Shown here: positions 33,881 to 42,645 of the stretch, piece after piece
Position numbering within the stretch: position 1 is the first letter of the stretch
How the letters are laid out: each line of letters begins with the position of its first letter
Assembly (NCBI RefSeq): GCF_039535475.1
Contig: NZ_BAAAXG010000006.1
Coordinates: forward strand, 124,001-188,000
Length of the DNA: 64,000 bases
Origin: Streptomyces showdoensis
Lineage (GTDB): Bacteria; Actinomycetota; Actinomycetes; Streptomycetales; Streptomycetaceae
Direction: 5' to 3'
Position numbers and translations under genes: made by a program
Notes under the pieces: model-generated
Told to the model about the DNA's origin: nothing
Database searches by the model: none
Seen by the model: the letters and a program-made list of their open reading frames with translations, nothing else

Positions 33881-33950
33881 AGGCCGAATCGAGCCGAAGC
33901 GAGCGGAAGCAAGCGGAAGCGGGCCGAAGCACTCGGAAGGAAGCGGAAGC
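33881..33950. repeat. seven imperfect 10-bp tandem repeats (RRGCSGAAGC)
   Basis: Successive 10-base units from 33881 read AGGCCGAATC, GAGCCGAAGC, GAGCGGAAGC, AAGCGGAAGC, GGGCCGAAGC, ACTCGGAAGG and AAGCGGAAGC. The period is about one helical turn. They fill the spacer upstream of the ROK regulator gene and just past the end of the MDMPI-like gene. Could be a binding array or replication slippage. Confidence 0.85.
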
Positions 33951-33966
33951 GGCCCTCGCCCGGGCC

Positions 33967-34761
33967 CTACGGCGCCACGAACAGCCGGGGGAAGCGCGGG
34001 CCCAGCCAGGGCTTGCGGCCCCAGGCGAGGGCGCGGCCGGTGGCCATCACCGGGACCGGGTCGATCCGGCCGAGGGCCATCAGGAGGAAGGCGACCGGCT
34101 CGGTCAGGACGGTGCAGTCGGGGCGGTCCAGGGGGCCGTGCGCGGTGGTCACCGTCCCGTCGGCGATGGTCACGCCGAACTGCGCGCCGCCCCACAGCCG
34201 CACCCGGTAGCGGGCGGTGAGTCCGGCGACGGCGGCGCGGTCGGCCACCCGGGGCATCGCGGCGACCATGAACGGCAGGGTCAGTTCGACCCGGGCGCGG
34301 TCCAGCATGTGCGGGCGTCCCAGGGCGCGGGCCAGGTCGTAGCCGTGGCCGAGCATGTGGGTGAGCAGGTAGGCGCCGAGGCCGGCGGGGTCGAGCGGGC
34401 CCATCGGGGTCTCCACGACCTCCTCCGGCGCCCGCTCCCCGACGGCGTCGAGGAACGCGAGGGCCTGGTCGAGGATCAGGTCGGCGAGCGGCCCCGCGCC
34501 CCGCTCGGGGAAGGCCGCCAGGGCCTCCTCGTTGGCGGCGGCGATGCCCCGCGCGGTGCCGTCGGCGTACGGGCGGACGAGACCCGCGGCGAGCTCGGCC
34601 ATCAGCTGGTTGGCCTGGCCGAGGTGGGCCGCGGTCTCGCCGACCGTCCAGGTCAGCCGGGGCACGGGGAGCCCGGTGTCGGGAGCTCCGCGCAGCACGT
34701 CGGCGATGTCCCGCGCGGTGCCGCGTATCGCGTCCCCGAGCCCTTCCGGCAGTACGGCCAT
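33967..34761 (-). CDS. MDMPI/DinB-type maleylpyruvate isomerase N-terminal domain protein
   Basis: A 264-residue protein with a DinB/MDMPI N-terminal four-helix bundle (TWTVGETAAHLGQANQLMAEL; metal ligands expected in the H-x3-x segment and LLTHMLGHGYDLARALG) and a C-terminal SCP2-like domain (about 170-264). Family members are mycothiol-dependent isomerases or transferases in actinomycetes, mostly uncharacterised. It is the next gene after the GH38 mannosidase on the same strand with a 141-bp spacer, so it may or may not belong to that operon. Confidence 0.85.
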   Translation of the reverse strand: MAVLPEGLGDAIRGTARDIADVLRGAPDTGLPVPRLTWTVGETAAHLGQANQLMAELAAGLVRPYADGTARGIAAANEEALAAFPERGAGPLADLILDQALAFLDAVGERAPEEVVETPMGPLDPAGLGAYLLTHMLGHGYDLARALGRPHMLDRARVELTLPFMVAAMPRVADRAAVAGLTARYRVRLWGGAQFGVTIADGTVTTAHGPLDRPDCTVLTEPVAFLLMALGRIDPVPVMATGRALAWGRKPWLGPRFPRLFVAP

Positions 34762-34902
34762 GTCTCGCCCATTCCTCGCACCCCGACGGATCAGGGCGCA
34801 AGAGTAGGGTGCCGGGCCCGCCCGTGACCAGGGGTAACCCCGGGGACCGGACGCGGGTCGGGCCGCGGCACGGTCACGGACCGGGCGCCGGTCACCCCCG
34901 GG

Positions 34903-37900
34903 TCACGCGCGGGCCAGGCGCAGGGTGAGCAGCTGGAACGGGCGCAGGGCGACCGGGATCTCGTCGCCCTCCACCGTCACCTCCTCGTCTCGGGGGCGCT
35001 CCAGCAGGTCGCAGAGCCGCGCCCCGGCGAGCGCGAACCCGGCGGAGAGACGGGTCCGGACGCGCCCGCCCCCGGCCTCGTAGAGCCGGACGACGACGTC
35101 GCCGCTCCCGTCGTCGGCCAGCTTCACGGCGCTGAGCACCACGGAGGGAGCGGCCACGGACACCAGCGGGGCCACGTCCGCGGTGCCGGGCACCCGCCGC
35201 TCGGGCTGGTTGATCAGATAGCCCTCGCGGACGGCGTCGCCGATGGCCGCGCCCGGCACGAGCGCGTGCCGGAAGCGGTGCACGCCCTGGTCGGTGTGCG
35301 GGTCGGGGAAGCGCGGGGCGCGCAGCAGGGAGGCCCGGACGGTGGTCGTGGTGCCCTGGTCCTCGGGCCGTACCGTGCGGGTGACGTCGTGGCCGTACGT
35401 CGAGGCGGTGACGAGGGCGACGCCCCAGCCGGGCTCCTCGAAGTGGACGAACTTGTGGTTGCAGGCCTCGAACTTGGCGGCCTCCCAGCTGGTGTTGGAG
35501 TGGGTGGGCCGGTGCAGGTGCCCGAACTGGGTCTCGGCCGCGTAGCGGTCGGTGTGCAGGTCGAGCGGGAACGCGGCCTTGAGGAACTTCTCGGTCTCGT
35601 GCCAGTCCACCTCGGTGTCGAGGTCGAGCCGCCGGGCCCCGGCGGTGAGGGTGAGGGTCTGCACCGCCCGGGAGGAGCCGAAGGAGCGGGTGACGCGGAC
35701 GGCGACCGCCCCGGGCGTGTCCGTGACGACGGCCAGCTCGTCCACGCCGGTGAGGTCGGTGACCGTGTTGCGGTAGAAGCGGTCGACGTCCCAGGCGTCC
35801 CACATGTTCGGGAAGTCCGGGTGGAGTTGGAGCAGGTTGGCGGCGGCGCCGGGGGCGACCGTCTCGCGCCCGGAGTCGAGGTCGAGGGCGGAGACGACGA
35901 GGCCGCGCGCGTCGACGGCGACCCGCAGCAGCCCGTTGCCGAGGACGAAGCCGCCCTCGGGGCGCGGGACGACCGTGCAGCGTCCGGGGGCCCCGGGCAG
36001 GGCGGCGGCGCGGCGGGCGCCGCCCGCGGGGACGCCGCCGCGGGGGTGCGGGGCGCTGTTGAAGACCACCTCGGCGGAGCCCGGGGCGGTGCCGTCCGCC
36101 GGCTCCTGCCCGGCGAGGGCCCGCTGGGCCCGGTCGACGAGCGCGGTCAGCTCCTCGGCCACGGCCGCGTAGGTGCGCTCGGCCTCGCGGTGGACCCAGG
36201 CGATGGAGGAACCGGGCAGGATGTCGTGGAACTGGTGGAGCAGCACCGTCTTCCAGATGCGGTCCAGCTCCGCGTACGGGTACGGGAGCCCGGCCCGGAC
36301 GGCGGCGGTGGCGCACCACAGCTCGGCCTCGCGCAGCAGGTTCTCGCCCGCCCGGTTGCCCTGCTTGGTCCGCGCCTGACTGGTGAGGGTCGCCCGGTGC
36401 AGCTCCAGGTAGAGCTCCCCCACCCACACCGGCGGATCGGGGTACTCGGCCTGCGCCTTGGCGAAGAACTCGGCCGGTGCCTCCCAGCGCACCCGGGCGG
36501 AGCCCTCCAGGTCCCGCATCCGGGCCGCCTTGGCGATCATCTCCCGGGTGGTGCCGCCGCCCCCGTCGCCCCAGCCGGTGGGCGCGATGGAGTGCCGGGC
36601 GCGGCCCTTGTCCTTGAAGTTGCGGACGGCGTGGGCGATCTCCTTGCCCTGCATGGAGCAGTTGTACGTGTCGACGGGCGGGAAGTGGGTGAAGATCCGG
36701 GTCCCGTCGACGCCCTCCCACCAGAAGGTGTGGTGCGGGAAGGAGTTGACCTGGCTCCAGGAGATCTTCTGGGTGAGGAGCCACTTCGAGCCGGCCTCCT
36801 TGATGATCTGCGGGAGCCCGCCGGCGAAGCCGAAGGTGTCCGGCAGCCACGCCTCCTGGTTCTCCACGCCGAACTCGTCCAGGAAGAAGCGCTTGCCGTG
36901 CACGAACTGCCGGGCCATGGCCTCCGAGGAGGGCATGTTGGTGTCGGACTCGACCCACATGCCGCCGGCCGGGACGAAGCGTCCTTCGGCGACCGCCTTC
37001 TTGACCCGGGCGTACACCTCGGGGCGGTGCTCCTTGATCCAGGCGTACTGCTGGGCCTGCGACATCGTGTAGACGAAGTCGGGCTCGTCCTCCAGGAGCG
37101 CGGTCATGTTGGCGGTGGTCCGCGCCACCTTGCGGACGGTCTCGCGCAGCGGCCACAGCCAGGCCGAGTCGATGTGGGCGTGTCCGACGGCGCTGATCCG
37201 GTGGGCGGAGGGCTCGGCGGGCGAGGCGAGGACGGCGGTCAGCTCGGCCCGGGCGGCGGCGGCCGTGCCGCCCACGTCCTGGAGGTCGAGCGCGTCGAGG
37301 GCCCGCTCGACGGCGCGCAGGACCTCCCAGCGGCGGGCGCCCTCCACGGGGAGCTCGGCCATCAGCTCGCCGAGCACCTCCAGGTCGGCGACGAGCTGCC
37401 AGACCGTCTCGTCGAAGACGGCGAGGTCCATCCGCGCGAGCCGGTACTGCGGGGTGTCGCCGGCCGTGTCCCGGTCGCCGAGCTCGGTGGGCAGGAAGGG
37501 GTGGTAGTCGAGGATGACCGGGTTGGACGCGGCCTCGACGTGCAGCAGCACCTCCTCGCCGCCGCGCGCCGGATCGGCGACCCTGACCCACTGGTTGCGC
37601 GGGTTGAGCCCCTTCACCGGGCTGCCGTCGGGGCGGTAGACCAGGCCCTCGCACTGGAAGCCGGGCATGTTGGCGTCGAAGCCGAGGTCGATCAGCGCCT
37701 CGACGGTGCGGCCGGCCCACTCCGGGGGCACGGTGCCGGAGACGGTGAGCCAGCTGGTGCCCCAGGGCGCGCCCCAGGCGTCGCCGACGGCGACGGGGGT
37801 GCGGGGCGCGGCGAGCCCCTCGGCGACGGGCACGGGTTCGCCGGGGGCGGTCCAGATGCCGACCTGGAGGGGCACGGACTCGGGGTACACGGCGGGGCGG

Positions 37901-37959
37901 ACGCGTTCGTCGAGGACGCGCTTGAGCCGGTTCTCGACGAGGCTGCGGTCGTCATGCAT
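34903..37959 (-). CDS. GH38 alpha-mannosidase
   Basis: A 1018-residue class II alpha-mannosidase without a signal peptide, so cytosolic. Zinc-site motif GHAHIDSAWLWPLRET is near residue 260 and the nucleophile segment GGMWVESDTNMPSSEA near 335; the C-terminal half gives the usual beta-sandwich domains. Length is standard for bacterial GH38 enzymes. It trims alpha-mannose residues from imported oligomannose. It is the last gene of the importer/GH5 operon. ATG 37959 has GGAGAG upstream and is favoured over a GTG at 37980. Confidence 0.94.
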   Translation of the reverse strand: MHDDRSLVENRLKRVLDERVRPAVYPESVPLQVGIWTAPGEPVPVAEGLAAPRTPVAVGDAWGAPWGTSWLTVSGTVPPEWAGRTVEALIDLGFDANMPGFQCEGLVYRPDGSPVKGLNPRNQWVRVADPARGGEEVLLHVEAASNPVILDYHPFLPTELGDRDTAGDTPQYRLARMDLAVFDETVWQLVADLEVLGELMAELPVEGARRWEVLRAVERALDALDLQDVGGTAAAARAELTAVLASPAEPSAHRISAVGHAHIDSAWLWPLRETVRKVARTTANMTALLEDEPDFVYTMSQAQQYAWIKEHRPEVYARVKKAVAEGRFVPAGGMWVESDTNMPSSEAMARQFVHGKRFFLDEFGVENQEAWLPDTFGFAGGLPQIIKEAGSKWLLTQKISWSQVNSFPHHTFWWEGVDGTRIFTHFPPVDTYNCSMQGKEIAHAVRNFKDKGRARHSIAPTGWGDGGGGTTREMIAKAARMRDLEGSARVRWEAPAEFFAKAQAEYPDPPVWVGELYLELHRATLTSQARTKQGNRAGENLLREAELWCATAAVRAGLPYPYAELDRIWKTVLLHQFHDILPGSSIAWVHREAERTYAAVAEELTALVDRAQRALAGQEPADGTAPGSAEVVFNSAPHPRGGVPAGGARRAAALPGAPGRCTVVPRPEGGFVLGNGLLRVAVDARGLVVSALDLDSGRETVAPGAAANLLQLHPDFPNMWDAWDVDRFYRNTVTDLTGVDELAVVTDTPGAVAVRVTRSFGSSRAVQTLTLTAGARRLDLDTEVDWHETEKFLKAAFPLDLHTDRYAAETQFGHLHRPTHSNTSWEAAKFEACNHKFVHFEEPGWGVALVTASTYGHDVTRTVRPEDQGTTTTVRASLLRAPRFPDPHTDQGVHRFRHALVPGAAIGDAVREGYLINQPERRVPGTADVAPLVSVAAPSVVLSAVKLADDGSGDVVVRLYEAGGGRVRTRLSAGFALAGARLCDLLERPRDEEVTVEGDEIPVALRPFQLLTLRLARA

Positions 37960-38079
37960 GGGCGGGACTCTCCGGATCACGAAGGGGACGGAGGGGGCGG
38001 AGGGGGCGGCGGATCGGGGCGGCGGGTCGTGACGGTGGAACCCGGCCGGGGCACGGCCGGAGGCACCGCCGGTACGGGC

Positions 38080-39390
38080 TCAGCGCGGCGCGGCTCCGGT
38101 GCCGGAGCCGGAGCCGGCCGTGCCTCCGGCGGTGCCCAGGTCGTCGAGGGTGACGAGTTCGGTGATGCCCCGGGCGGCGAGGTACGCCGGGTCGGCCGCG
38201 CGGGCCGCGAGGACCACGGCAGGGCGGGCGCCGTCCGCGGCGAGCCGCATGAACGCCTCGAAGTACGCGCCGCCGGGGGCGCAGGAGGAGCGCTTCGGCG
38301 CCTCCTCGGGGAGGTCGAGCACGAGCGCGGTGCCGCGGGGCGCCGGCGCCGGGGCGGTGGCGCGAGCCTCGGCGACGGCGTCGGCGAGCGCCCGGCCGGC
38401 CGGCTTGACCCGGCGGTCGGTGGTCAACAGGCCGAGGCTGTATTCCAGTTCGGGGAAGTCGGCGAGCGAGCGGTCGACGTCGTGGGAGCACCACCACGTG
38501 ATACCCCACAGATCGGGGCAGTCGAGCGCGGCGGCCACGGTCGTCCGGGTGAATCCGGCCGCGCGGTCGGGGGCGATGTGCGGGGCGGGGGCGCCGACCT
38601 CCTGGAGCCAGACGGGCCGCCGGGGGTCGGTCGCCCAGGCCTTGGACAGCTCGATGAGGTAGGCGGCGTGCTGGGCGACCGCCACGGAGTCGGGGCCGTG
38701 GCGCTGGGCGGTCCCGTTGAAGACCCAGGAGTGGACGGCCGTGGCGCCGCCGATCCGGGCGGCCTGGGCGGGGGTGAAGGGGTGGTCGTCCTGGTACCAG
38801 GCGGCGTCGTACTCGGCGTGCAGGTGGAACCGGCCGGGGGCGCCCTCCTCGCAGGCGTCGAGCATCCGGCGCAGCCAGGCCGCGGCCTCGTCGGGGCTGA
38901 TGCGGTCGGGGTCGGGGTGCGGGTCGCCGGAGAACTGGTTGATCTCGTTGCCGACGGTCATGCCGAGGAAGTTCGGCCGGTCGGCGAGGGCGGCGGCGAG
39001 GGTCCGCAGGTAGGCGCTCTGCCCGTCGAGGACCTCGGGGTCGGTGAAGAGGTTCCGCCGGTGCCAGGTCCGGGTCCAGGCGGGCAGGAAGTCGAAGCTG
39101 GAGAGGTGCCCCTGGAGTCCGTCGACGGCGACGTCCAGGCCGCGTTCCCCGGCCGCGTCGACGAGCAGGCCGAGCTGTTCGACGGCGCGGGGGCGGATCA
39201 GGGTGCGGTTGGGCTGGAAGAGCGGCCAGAGCGGGAAGACCCGGACGTGGTCGAGGCCGAGGGCGGCGACGGAGTCGAGGTCGGCGCGCACGTCGTCGAG
39301 GTCGAAGTCGAGCCAGTGGTGGAACCAGCCCTGGCTGGGGGTGTAGTTGACGCCGAAGCGCGGAGCGGTGCGGTGGGGACGATGCGTCAT
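38080..39390 (-). CDS. GH5-family glycosidase, probably GH5_18-like beta-mannosidase
   Basis: A 436-residue clan-A TIM-barrel glycosidase with no signal peptide. It opens FGVNYTPSQGWFHHWLDFD; the acid/base is in GMTVGNEINQF (about residue 148) and the nucleophile in PVWLQEVGAPAP (about residue 261). Intracellular GH5_18 enzymes of bifidobacteria and streptomycetes cleave Man-beta-1,4-GlcNAc, the core left after GH85 and GH38 action, and have this length and opening; I infer that subfamily. An ATGA-overlapping alternative start is at 39456, but ATG 39390 has a better RBS (GAAGGAA). Confidence 0.85.
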   Translation of the reverse strand: MTHRPHRTAPRFGVNYTPSQGWFHHWLDFDLDDVRADLDSVAALGLDHVRVFPLWPLFQPNRTLIRPRAVEQLGLLVDAAGERGLDVAVDGLQGHLSSFDFLPAWTRTWHRRNLFTDPEVLDGQSAYLRTLAAALADRPNFLGMTVGNEINQFSGDPHPDPDRISPDEAAAWLRRMLDACEEGAPGRFHLHAEYDAAWYQDDHPFTPAQAARIGGATAVHSWVFNGTAQRHGPDSVAVAQHAAYLIELSKAWATDPRRPVWLQEVGAPAPHIAPDRAAGFTRTTVAAALDCPDLWGITWWCSHDVDRSLADFPELEYSLGLLTTDRRVKPAGRALADAVAEARATAPAPAPRGTALVLDLPEEAPKRSSCAPGGAYFEAFMRLAADGARPAVVLAARAADPAYLAARGITELVTLDDLGTAGGTAGSGSGTGAAPR

Positions 39391-39452
39391 GCGGGGTGCG
39401 GTTCCTTCGTGAAGGAGGGGTGCTGACGGGCCGGACGGAGCGGGCGGGGCGG

Positions 39453-40292
39453 TCATCCCTTGATCGCGCCCTCCTCGACCCCCTTGAAGAAGAAGCGCTG
39501 GAGGACCGCGAACACGGCGACCACCGGCAGGAAGGCGATCATGGTGCCGGCGGCGATCTGCCGGGGGTTGGCGGAGAAGGTCCCGTCGAGGTACTGGAGT
39601 CCGACGGTGAGGGTGTAGCGGGAGGGGTCGTTGAGCACGATCAGCGGCCACAGGAAGTCGTCCCAGGCGCCGATGAAGGTGAAGATGACGACGACGCTCA
39701 GCATGCCGCGCACGCTCGGCAGCCCGATGTGCCAGAGCCGCTGCCAGACGTTGGCGCCGTCCACGAGCGCGGCCGCGTCGAGCTCGGCCGGCACCGCCCG
39801 GAAGGCGGTGTACATCAGCAGCACGTTGAGCATGGCGATCGCCCCGGGCAGGGCGACCCCGAGCAGGGTGTCGGTGAGGCCGAGGCTGCGGACGGTCACG
39901 TACTGGGAGACGATGGTGACCTCGCCGGGCAGCACGAGGGTCGCGACGAACAGGCCGAGCGCGAGCCGGGCTCCCCGGAAGCGCAGCCGGGCCAGGGCGT
40001 ATCCGGCGAGGGTGGCGCCGACGACGTTGCCGAGGACGGCGATCCCCGCCACGATCAGCGAGTTCGCCGCGTAGCTCCACACCGGGACGGTGTCGGCGAC
40101 CTTGGCGTAGTTGTCGAGGGTGAGCTCCTCGGGCAGGAAGCGGGGGGTGCGCGCGAAGACGTCCTCGGCGGGGCCCTTGAGCGAGGTGGACAGCTGCCAG
40201 AGGAAGGGGCCGACGGTGAGGAGGAGGACGAGGAGGAGCAGGAGGTAGCGCACCGCCTTCTCGGCGGTGGAGGGGCTGCGGCTCAGGGTCAT
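39453..40292 (-). CDS. carbohydrate ABC transporter permease (MalG type)
   Basis: A 279-residue inner-membrane permease with six helices and the EAA loop AALVDGANVWQRLWHIGLP facing the ATPase. The first helix is LLLLLVLLLTVGPFLWQLSTS. It begins 3 bp after the MalF-type gene stop. No MsiK-like ATPase is in the locus; in Streptomyces one shared ATPase (MsiK) commonly energises many sugar importers. Confidence 0.95.
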   Translation of the reverse strand: MTLSRSPSTAEKAVRYLLLLLVLLLTVGPFLWQLSTSLKGPAEDVFARTPRFLPEELTLDNYAKVADTVPVWSYAANSLIVAGIAVLGNVVGATLAGYALARLRFRGARLALGLFVATLVLPGEVTIVSQYVTVRSLGLTDTLLGVALPGAIAMLNVLLMYTAFRAVPAELDAAALVDGANVWQRLWHIGLPSVRGMLSVVVIFTFIGAWDDFLWPLIVLNDPSRYTLTVGLQYLDGTFSANPRQIAAGTMIAFLPVVAVFAVLQRFFFKGVEEGAIKG

Positions 40293-40295
40293 CCG

Positions 40296-41174
40296 TCAGG
40301 CCGCCTTCCGGTTGAGCCGGGCCAGGAACAGCATCGGGCCGACGGTGAGCACGAAGAGCAGCACGCTGAGGGCGGAGGCGTAGCCGATGTGCCCGGTGAA
40401 GCCGCGGCTGTACATCTGGATGAGCATGACGACCGACATGTCGCGCCCGCCGGGTCCGCCGGTGCCGTGGGACAGCACGTACAGCTCGGAGAAGATCCGC
40501 AGCGCGGAGACCGAGATGAGGACGGAGATCAGCAGCATCGCGGGACGGACGCCGGGCAGGGTGACGTGCCAGAACCTGCGGACGGCGCCGGCCCCGTCGA
40601 CGGCGGCGGCCTCGTGCAGCTCGCGCCCGACGTTCCCGAGCGCGGAGAGGTAGATGACCATGTAGTAGCCGAGCCCCTTCCAGACGGTGAGGGCGATGGC
40701 GCTGAACAGCAGCAGCCAGCGGTCGGTGAGGAAGGAGACCGGGCGGTCGGCGAGGCCGAGCTGGTGCAGCACTCCGTTGAGCAGGCCCCGCTCGTCGAGC
40801 ATCCAGCCCCAGACCAGGCCGACGACGACGGCGGAGGCGACGACCGGGGTGTAGAACGCGGTGCGGAAGAAGGTGATGCCGGGCAGCTTCCGTTCCACCA
40901 GGAGGGCGAGCAGCAGCGGCAGCAGGGTGAGCAGGGGCAGGCAGACCAGCAGGTAGACGACGCTGTTGACGAGGGCGTCCGTCAACTGGGCGTCGTCCAG
41001 GGCCCGCTGGTAGTTCTCCAGTCCGGTGAAGCGGCCGCCGCCGAGCGGCCTGGCGCTGGTGAAGGACAGGATCACGGTGTTGACCGCGGGCCACAGGTTG
41101 AAGACGGCGAGCCAGATCAGGGCGGGGCCGGCGAGCAGCCAGGGCGTGAGCCGGCGCCGGTGCGTCAGCGTCAT
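40296..41174 (-). CDS. carbohydrate ABC transporter permease (MalF type)
   Basis: A 292-residue six-helix permease with EAA loop EAAAVDGAGAVRRFWHVTLP and final helices SVLLFVLTVGPMLFL. It pairs with the MalG-type protein encoded immediately downstream and takes oligosaccharide from the lipoprotein encoded upstream. Start ATG 41174 lies 8 bp after the SBP stop. Confidence 0.95.
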   Translation of the reverse strand: MTLTHRRRLTPWLLAGPALIWLAVFNLWPAVNTVILSFTSARPLGGGRFTGLENYQRALDDAQLTDALVNSVVYLLVCLPLLTLLPLLLALLVERKLPGITFFRTAFYTPVVASAVVVGLVWGWMLDERGLLNGVLHQLGLADRPVSFLTDRWLLLFSAIALTVWKGLGYYMVIYLSALGNVGRELHEAAAVDGAGAVRRFWHVTLPGVRPAMLLISVLISVSALRIFSELYVLSHGTGGPGGRDMSVVMLIQMYSRGFTGHIGYASALSVLLFVLTVGPMLFLARLNRKAA

Positions 41175-41182
41175 CGGGGGAT

Positions 41183-42478
41183 CTAGTCCTTGATCAGCTG
41201 GTTGGCGCGGGCGACGGCCGTGTCCAGGGCGTCCTTGGAGTCCGCCTGTCCGCTGAGGGCGAGGGCGATCTGCTGGTTGACGACGGTCTTCACGGCGTCG
41301 TTGGCCTGGACGGGTTCGAGGACCCGGGCGGAGGCGAGCGAGCGGAAGGCGGTCACCTTGGCGTCGGCGGCGTTGGTGCCGTCGCTCCTGCTGAAGAACG
41401 GGTCGGCGGCGGAGGCGGTGGTGGAGGGGAAGATGCTGGTCTCGCGGGCGAAGGCGGCCTGGTTGGCGGGGCTGGTGACCCAGCGGGCGAGGGCCAGGGC
41501 CGCGGCCGGGTTCTTGGTGGACCTGGGGATGGACAGGCCCTGGACGTACAGCGGCGGGGTGCCCATGGCGGGCGAGGAGACCACCTTGGGGGCCAGCGTC
41601 GGGTTGTCGACGGCGAGGCTGGTGATGTAGTTGGCGCCGGCCGTGGTCCAGGCGGCGGTGCCGGAGGAGAAGAGCTTGGTGTTGCCGGCGTAGGTCTCCG
41701 TCAGGACGTCCTTGGGCAGCAGGCCCTCCTTGAAGGCCGCCCGGTAGGTGTCGAGGACGGCGGCGGCCTCGGGGGTGTTGAAGGTGAAGCTGCGGCCGTC
41801 CGCCGACATGACCGGGACCCCGGCGTTGGCCAGGTCCATCAGGTTGGGCTTGCGGCTCATCAGGTAGACCTGGCCGCCGGACTTCGCCTTGACGGTGCGG
41901 GCCGCGGCCACCAGCTGGTCGAGCGAGGCCGGCGGCTTCTTCGGGTCGAGGCCGTACTTCGTGAGCAGCTCGGCGTTCCAGTAGTTGACGTCGGTGTTGA
42001 GGTACCAGGGGTAGCCGTAGGTGCCGTCGTGGCCGGGGAAGCGGTACGCCTCGAGGCCGCCCTTGACGTAGTCGGCGGCGGCGGAGGCGTCGGAGCCGAC
42101 GACGTCGAGCAGCAGCTTCTGCTTCACCAGCGGCAGGGCGAAGTCCGGGGGCAGGTTGACGACGTCGGGGAGGGTGCCGCCGGCGGACTGGCTGAGGACC
42201 TTCTCCGAGTAGCCCTCGCCGGGCTGGTCGAGCCAGTCGACCTCGACGCCGGGGTACTTCTTCTCGAAGCCGGCGATCACGCCCTCCATGTACGCGGTGA
42301 ACTTCGGCTTCAGGGCCCAGGTCTGGAGCGAGACCTTGCCCTTCACCTCGCCGCCCGAGTGGACCGGACCGGGGGCGCCGGAGTCCTCCGCGCCGCCGAG
42401 GCCGCAGCCGGCGAGGGTCACCGCCGCCGCCGCGGCCGCCGTCCACCGCGCCCAGCGGCTCCTTCGTATGACTCGCAC
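41183..42478 (-). CDS. sugar ABC transporter substrate-binding lipoprotein
   Basis: A 431-residue extracellular solute-binding protein (family 1). Type II signal: basic IRRSRWARW, hydrophobic AAAAAAVTLAGC with lipobox LAGC, Cys lipidation near residue 24. The mature protein has the usual alpha/beta two-lobe pattern. Best guess for the ligand is a GH85-released oligomannose (Man-GlcNAc1) because of the operon partners. GTG 42478 with GGAGA is preferred to the longer frame. It is first in a minus-strand operon (SBP, two permeases, GH5, GH38). Confidence 0.93.
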   Translation of the reverse strand: MRVIRRSRWARWTAAAAAAVTLAGCGLGGAEDSGAPGPVHSGGEVKGKVSLQTWALKPKFTAYMEGVIAGFEKKYPGVEVDWLDQPGEGYSEKVLSQSAGGTLPDVVNLPPDFALPLVKQKLLLDVVGSDASAAADYVKGGLEAYRFPGHDGTYGYPWYLNTDVNYWNAELLTKYGLDPKKPPASLDQLVAAARTVKAKSGGQVYLMSRKPNLMDLANAGVPVMSADGRSFTFNTPEAAAVLDTYRAAFKEGLLPKDVLTETYAGNTKLFSSGTAAWTTAGANYITSLAVDNPTLAPKVVSSPAMGTPPLYVQGLSIPRSTKNPAAALALARWVTSPANQAAFARETSIFPSTTASAADPFFSRSDGTNAADAKVTAFRSLASARVLEPVQANDAVKTVVNQQIALALSGQADSKDALDTAVARANQLIKD

Positions 42479-42517
42479 GAGGGTGTCTCCTTGCTGATCG
42501 ATGGTGCAGGGAGGTTT

Positions 42518-42533
42518 ACTAAACCGCTCTAGT
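42518..42533. promoter_or_regulatory. LacI-type operator of the N-glycan import operon
   Basis: ACTAAACCGCTCTAGT is an imperfect palindrome with central CG, the usual form of a LacI-family site. It lies at the start of the SBP transcript in the spacer shared with the divergent LacI gene, and resembles the palindrome on the GH85 promoter (GCTAAAGCCCTTTAGC). Confidence 0.65.
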
Positions 42534-42541
42534 GATGCGGG

Positions 42542-42572
42542 ACTATCCACCCGGCTAAACTCCGGTGTCAAG
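42542..42572 (-). promoter_or_regulatory. promoter of the N-glycan import operon
   Basis: On the minus strand a TTGACA -35 box (complement of 42567-42572) is followed after 19 bp by ATAGTC or after about 18 bp by GATAGT as -10. Transcription would start about 42535, right at the operator, so LacI binding would block it. Confidence 0.55.
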
Positions 42573-42645
42573 GGAGCCCGCGGGAACCGGCCGTCCTCGC
42601 ACGGGCGGCGGCGGGGCGGAAACGGCTGATCAGGGAGGGCGTCCG

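Noticed and set aside
33881..33950. The repeat array as a CRISPR
   Set aside because: Units are 10 bp with no spacers and no cas genes nearby.
35266..39426. A 1386-codon open frame on the plus strand opposite the GH38 and GH5 genes
   Set aside because: Shadow frame: repetitive Gly/Val/Glu composition with no recognisable fold, while the minus strand has perfect GH38 and GH5 catalytic motifs.
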